64,000 bases of DNA from the NCBI GenBank assembly GCA_003116995.1, contig BDSL01000069.1, forward strand, positions 372,001 through 436,000. Direction: 5' to 3'. Origin of the DNA: Yamagishiella unicocca. Taxonomy: Eukaryota > Chlorophyta > Chlorophyceae > Chlamydomonadales > Volvocaceae. Under the pieces are notes generated by a model that was not told where the DNA came from, made no database searches, and saw only the letters and a program-made list of their open reading frames with translations. The first letter of the stretch is position 1. Each line of letters opens with the position of its first letter. Positions 59,701 to 64,000 of the stretch are shown here, piece after piece. Made by a program: the position numbers and the translations under genes.

Positions 59701-60974
59701 TTAGGAGCGGCGGGAGGGAGGACGGGAGGAGGGGAGGAGGGGCGGGTGGAGGGGAGGCGAGGAGGGAAGGTGAGTTGGACGCGTGGGGGGCCATACTTTT
59801 GGTGGGGTACGGGGCGGGCGGGAGGTTATGGATGAAGGTTCCGGGAAGGGCGCCGGTAGGCATGCCCGAGGTGCAAAAGCTGAGACATCCGAACAAAGGG
59901 TAAGTGCGAGGGAGAGAGCTGGGGGATCATCAGGACCGCCCTTCCTTGCAGTCGTACAACCTCAGCTGCATCCCCGAGGCTGAAAGGAGGAGGCCAGCAG
60001 CGAGCATGTGACTGCGTCAACCGTCCAGTATACCGGTATATGCGGCATCGCATACGGTATTCGGAAGATTACCCCTGGAGGAACTGGCCTTCCCCCCAGT
60101 TCCCCTCAGCTAGTATGCCGCTTCCTTTGTCGATCCATCCATCTTCTCTACCATCCCACTATTGTGGTCGTTGTGGCGTCCCGCCCGCACCGGCTTACCC
60201 TGCATCTCACGCGTTTCCCGGTTCATTACTTTATGCACCGAGCCATATGCGCCTCTGCCAATGACCTCGACCTTGAGGTACTGGTATTTCTGGAGAGCTG
60301 CTTGCAGACCTTTCGTATCAAGCGCCCGGGTGAAGCCCTGTTCGCCGCACCACCCATATTTGGAGAGCAGGATCTGGAGCTCCTGCAAAGGTAACGCAAA
60401 GGGACCAAAAGGGCGAGAGAGGAGCGGAACATTGGAGGCGCAGCGCCGGAATACGTCAGGGGCAACGTTCAAAAAATATGCCGACAAGTTAGATCGTTTC
60501 GTATTCAGTCAGATTGGAAAATACTGCGCGAAGCGGGAGGTGCCAATGCGTTCGCTGGTGTTGGCAATAGACACTTAGGTGCACTCGGGACGTTCCCGCT
60601 ATGTTCCCCAAAACCAAGCATCGCTTCCGTTTCGCTGTCCTAACATCTTGCAACGTTGCATACGTTCGCCCGAAGAGAGGTAGAGCAACCATCTGCCCGA
60701 TGGGTGCTCGGGTACGGTACCCCACCAAAACTTGAGCAGTGCTCTTTTGCCATACCTGATCCGATGCATCAAGATGAAGCACCAGTGGCCCAATGTCCTT
60801 ATTTGCTTCGCTCGGCTCCAAGGTAAACTTCTTGCGACGCTTCAGCGTTGCAAGGAGAGAAGCGATGGGCGGTGCACAGGCGGGAACCGGTCCAGGCTGT
60901 TGCTGACACGTCGAGATGTCAGTCGAGCTTGTGACTGGATCGGCCGCCCAGTAAACATGCGGTGCTGGCGCCAT
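56757..60974 (-). CDS. Cyclin-dependent-kinase-family Ser/Thr kinase
   Basis: Seven exons, 450 aa: 60974-60756, 60382-60199, 59697-59601, 59043-58923, 58209-57943, 57619-57356, 56957-56757, totalling 1,353 nt with matching phases. A 105-residue N-terminal extension of unknown role precedes the kinase domain. Motifs: IGRGAYGSV (Gly about 115), AIKQVK (Lys 137), the PSTAIRE-type helix as LCEATIREI (Glu 153), MHRDLKPQN (Asp 229), VADFGLARP (Asp 276), an activation-loop Thr in AYTDWVVTLFYRAPE (about 294), and DIWSAGCVLAELL. All catalytic residues and the activating Thr are kept, so it should be an active CMGC/CDK kinase needing a cyclin. A Gly/Pro insert of about 30 aa splits HRDLKPQN from DFG, and an Ala-rich tail ends the protein. 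The divergent helix means the CDK subfamily cannot be fixed from sequence alone. Confidence 0.9.
58244..58375 (+). repeat. ~20-bp minisatellite in CDK intron 4
   Basis: About seven units of GAGGTAAGGTTATCGGGGC(A/G). It lies between the exon carrying LRDVIAAMPSKYCY and the exon carrying MHRDLKPQN. Confidence 0.85.
59050..59260 (+). repeat. Degenerate GGATTGGATGTT repeat in CDK intron 3
   Basis: Irregular units of GGAT/TTGGAT spaced about 8-20 bp apart next to the acceptor of exon 4. Units are poorly conserved, so this is an old or complex array. Confidence 0.55.
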
Positions 60975-62667
60975 GGGCGCGCAACGCGCGGCAAGTCGCT
61001 GGGACTTCCGGCGTTTTCAGCAGCACCAACCTAGCTCAAGCAGCCCTGCCAGCCCTACAGCCCGCACCGCTGTATGTAGACCGTTAAATGCGTAGGACCA
61101 ATACAGGTCTCGCGTCTCGGTACAAGACCCCAAGGAACGAGTTTAGCCGGGAGTCCCTGTGCCTTTGGCTTACTTAATCAAGGGCGTGGTATACTGCCTA
61201 TGCGTCTGAAGTATGGTATCGAGTACTGAGGCGGCCACTGCTGGTTGTACGGAGTGTCCTAGCTACGACACATTCCGAACTCCACAGCACAGCACGTTCT
61301 GTGTCGCAAAGGAACTGAATCAGAACGAAGTCTGAATAATCACTGCACGATAACCCGAGTTAGCGCGCCATATGTCATACCGGTTGGCGCGCAGAAGGGT
61401 GCGCGCAGATATCAATGGGAGATATCATCTACCCAGCAACCGACGTTTTTTAAGCATGCAGAAAAGGTGTGCGCGCCTATGTGCGAAACGTCCCGCTACG
61501 CATAGTTTTGATGACTTGAAGTCAGTGCCCGCAGTGTCGCAAAACCGGACCTGCATGTCGGAAGCACGCTGTCGGCCATCCATCGGTTTATCGCCATTGA
61601 TATGTAGCATGGAGGTGTGCGTCCTGCGCGCGCATTACTTGAAATGCGTCTTAGCGTTCAGTATGAAACGGTTGCGTAAGGTAGGCTGAGTACCGGTATG
61701 TCTTCCAGTTTCCCCCATAGTTGCGGGGATCGCCACGGGCGCACTTGTAAGGATGCTTTCAGCGATCATTGAACAGCATTCTGTGACTGCGGTTTGCTCG
61801 CTGCCGTGTATGGTGGCATGGGGGCGTGTTGGTAGCATGCACCTCAATCAAATGATTACGCCGCAAGCAGCGAACTCCGCCGGCTGGTCGCCCTTGGTGC
61901 TGCCCGCGAATACCAGCTGGACGTGCAGCGCACCAGAAGTACCCTCCCTGGACTGCATCTCACGGTGGAATCGCCGCCGCGCGTCCCAGCTTTCTAGCCG
62001 ATTGGATGCGGGCGCGGCCATGGCGACGCGTGCGCAGCAAAGGCGCCAACGTGCGAAGAAATGCTCCCAGCGTGCGCCCACAGTGTGAGCGTCGGACGTG
62101 CGCCACTACACTTTCAGACCGCATTCCGCAGCTTCGTGGCGGCCATGCGTTGCTGCACCGCCCTGTCCACATGCCAACTGCGCGCATACACGCCTGCCGT
62201 GGCTGCCTGCCCATACCAGTGATGAGGATGACACCCACGACATCACCAAGTCAAGACATCCCGGCCACCCCAACGTGGCCCAGATCGCTGCCCTCGCCTC
62301 AACTGCCGGGCGCTAAGCAGCGCCTCTCCCGCCTCGCTCCCAGCCAAATTGCAGGCAACATCCTCTCCAACATCCCACAACACAACCCCCTCTGACCCAA
62401 ACCGCAGCCCAAAGGGCACAACTTCACAATGAGGCTGCCAGTCATCGGCGATGTCGTGTCCAACAGGCGCCAACAGTAGTCCGTCCCGCCCGTCCACCAA
62501 GGCCAGCACCGCAGCCCTCCGCCCCAACCACGCCTTCGCAAGCAACCCCTGCACCGCCCTCGTCATGGAAGGCTTCCCATCGCACCGTCTTCGCCCCCAT
62601 TCTCATCCGCATCCTGCCGGTTTCATCCTCATCCCGCCCTGCACCGTTCCCGGCGCTCAGCGCTGTG

Positions 62668-62729
62668 ACACGTGTCGGACCATGCACCTACACGTGTCGG
62701 ACCATGCACCGACACGTGTCGGACCATCC
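62668..62729 (+). repeat. Three 22-bp units each with a CACGTG palindrome
   Basis: ACACGTGTCGGACCATGCAC repeated three times at exactly 22-bp spacing. Each unit contains the palindrome ACACGTGT, a G-box/E-box-type bHLH or bZIP site. It lies about 200 bp beyond the stop codon of the second GST. Regulatory function is inference. Confidence 0.7.
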
Positions 62730-62825
62730 TTCAACACTAGCGCCGCGGGGTCGAGGCAGCGGCGACGCCAGGGGCGAGGCAAGACACCAGAGGCACCGCC
62801 CCGTCGCCTAAGCCACCGCCACCGC

Positions 62826-62888
62826 ACCACCACCGGGCACCGCACCCCACCGCACCACCACCGGGCACCGCACCCCACCGCACCCCAC
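62826..62888 (+). repeat. Tandem CCACCGGGCACCGCACCCCA units
   Basis: Two 30-bp units plus partial copies in the 3' flank of the second GST gene. Confidence 0.7.
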
Positions 62889-62921
62889 CGCCTCGTGGTG
62901 GCCTGCCCCTTGACCCCGCGC

Positions 62922-63884
62922 TCAGCCCATCTTGTTGGCATTGGGCTCGGCCAGGCGCTTGGGCGAGGCCAGGTACTCCTTGATCCCCGGCAGCTCCGAG
63001 ACCTGGGTGTGGAAGGTGACGAGCTCGGGGTACTGCGGGGGGGGGGGGTGCAAATGGAGCCGCTTAGGGGGAGTTGCAAAAAGGAACCGGTTAGGGGGAG
63101 GGGGAAGAGAAGGGGTTGCCGTGAGTGTCCAGTGGCCCTGGTGTTGGTAGTGACGCGACCAGTCGGGACGGCTCCGCTGCTCACCGGAACGCGCAAAGGA
63201 TCTAGCAAAGGGATGAAGCCGTGGGTGTGCACAGCTCGCGGGAGACCTGGCTACCCGCTATTTCCCACGGGACCCCGGGACTAACGCGCTGAAAATAAAC
63301 CACGACGTGCCGGCACTAGCGGTGACAATTTTCCGAGAGATTAAGTGGGTCGCACCCGGATCACTCCAGGGGACCGCACCCAGATCGCTCCAGGGCACCG
63401 CCATCCGCCGTGCCGGCCGCCACCAACCCCAATCCCGACCCAACCGCAAGCCCAACCCGACACCGTCGCACCGTCTCCTTGAGCTGGTCTCCGAAGATGC
63501 GCAGGTGCAGATCCAGGATCTCCCACAGGCACAGGTCGGCGATAGTGAGCGCGTCCCCCACACAGAACTGGCCGCCGTTCTTGGTCAGGAAGTTGTTCAG
63601 GTACACGATGTGCGCACCGCCTGATGGACGGCAAGGTAGGCCGGGGGTTGCAAACAGTTGGGCATCAGGTGGTCAGGCGACGAGCCCAAAAGAGGGCGGT
63701 AACTTTCCTCGCCACGGCGAGAGGCAGATGTAAACCGGGCTGCCATAAGCCCCTCGAGATAACCGCATATGAAACCGAGTCTTCTCGCCCCCCCCCCTCC
63801 CAACTGCCTTTCCTCACCATTGCGACCCGAGGTGCTCTCCTTGTCGAAGTAGGTCTTCCAGTACGTCTCCTTGGCGGCGTCAGC
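62922..63884 (-). CDS. Glutathione S-transferase paralogue, 5' part beyond right edge
   Basis: The last three exons of a second sigma-like GST: 63884-63818 (ADAAKETYWKTYF), 63620-63472 (GAHIVYLNNFLTKNG, then ADLCLWEILDLHLRIFG) and 63032-62922 (YPELVTFH ... ASPKRLAEPNANKMG, stop). The 67-nt and 111-nt exons have exactly the lengths and phases of the corresponding exons of the gene at 23504-26777; the middle exon is 149 nt against 158 nt. Only the helical C-terminal domain is in the window; the thioredoxin fold with the catalytic Tyr should lie beyond 64000. The protein differs enough from the first copy (Asn-Lys-Met-Gly end against Asn-Asn-Leu-Gly) to be an old duplicate. Orientation is opposite to the first GST. 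Confidence 0.9.
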
Positions 63885-64000
63885 CTGAGGACGACAGCAG
63901 CGGCAGGTGAGGAGGCGCGTGATGGTTGTCGTACAGGCAACGTCACCACCGCAACGCAGTGTGTCATCGTTGGGTTCGCTGGGTAGCCCCGGGGGGGGCC

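Larger units (their letters stand above)
60975..62921. other. Intergenic region between CDK and second GST
   Basis: Holds the CDK promoter at its left end and the GST 3' flank at its right. A 107-codon minus-strand frame at 62243-62566 has a fairly protein-like composition (VLALVDGRDGLLLAPVGHD) but unbiased codons and no recognisable relatives, so I do not call it a gene. Tandem repeats at 62668-62729 and 62826-62888 are listed separately. Confidence 0.4.

Noticed and set aside
62243..62566. 107-codon minus-strand frame with protein-like sequence
   Set aside because: Codons lack the third-position GC bias of the real exons here and no splice partner or relative was found.

Overview
The window looks like nuclear DNA of a volvocalean green alga (Chlamydomonas/Volvox relatives). 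The signs are very high GC, genes cut into many small exons by GT-AG introns of roughly 100-1000 bp, long runs of Ala, Gly, Gln and Pro inside proteins from GCN/GGC/CAG tracts, introns full of private minisatellites, and a spliced sigma-like glutathione transferase. There is no prokaryotic gene organisation, operon or CRISPR. All exon models were built by hand: GT-AG junctions were chosen so that reading phase is kept, and every complete model sums to a multiple of three.

Layout. (1) 42-1180, minus: two exons of an unrecognised gene running off the left edge. (2) 1788-19204, plus: a 19-exon gene for a giant (about 3,475 aa) GAF-PAS-protein kinase. (3) 20187-22033: a DNA-transposon-like insertion with inverted ends and CTTGAG subterminal motifs. 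(4) 23504-26777, plus: a complete 7-exon glutathione S-transferase. (5) 28142-31860, minus: a 5'-truncated L1-like LINE flanked by 36-38 bp direct repeats, followed by a tRNA-Ser(GCU) gene at 32001-32082. (6) 37063-39646, minus: a 3-exon gene for a Gln/His-rich protein of unknown function. (7) 43644-50805, minus: a 13-exon RCC1-repeat (RCC2-like) gene. (8) 56757-60974, minus: a 7-exon CDK-family kinase gene. (9) 62922-63884, minus: the last three exons of a second glutathione S-transferase, paralogous to the first and in opposite orientation. The stretches 32.1-37.0, 39.7-43.6, 50.8-56.7 and 61.0-62.9 kb show no confident gene and look less GC-biased.

How the genes relate. There is no operon logic. 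The large kinase joins two small-ligand or light/redox sensor folds (GAF, PAS) to a tyrosine-kinase-like catalytic domain, so it is probably a signalling receptor kinase, but its input is unknown. The RCC2-like protein and the CDK are both plausible mitotic or cell-cycle proteins on the same strand. The two GSTs share exon lengths and phases and so descend from one gene.

The most notable non-genic signal is a family of ~145-bp elements found mostly in introns. It has four long copies and at least three fragments, in both orientations, in introns of the kinase and RCC2-like genes and just downstream of the kinase. Each long copy carries a 10-bp-stem/5-nt-loop hairpin that is preserved through wobble and compensating base changes.
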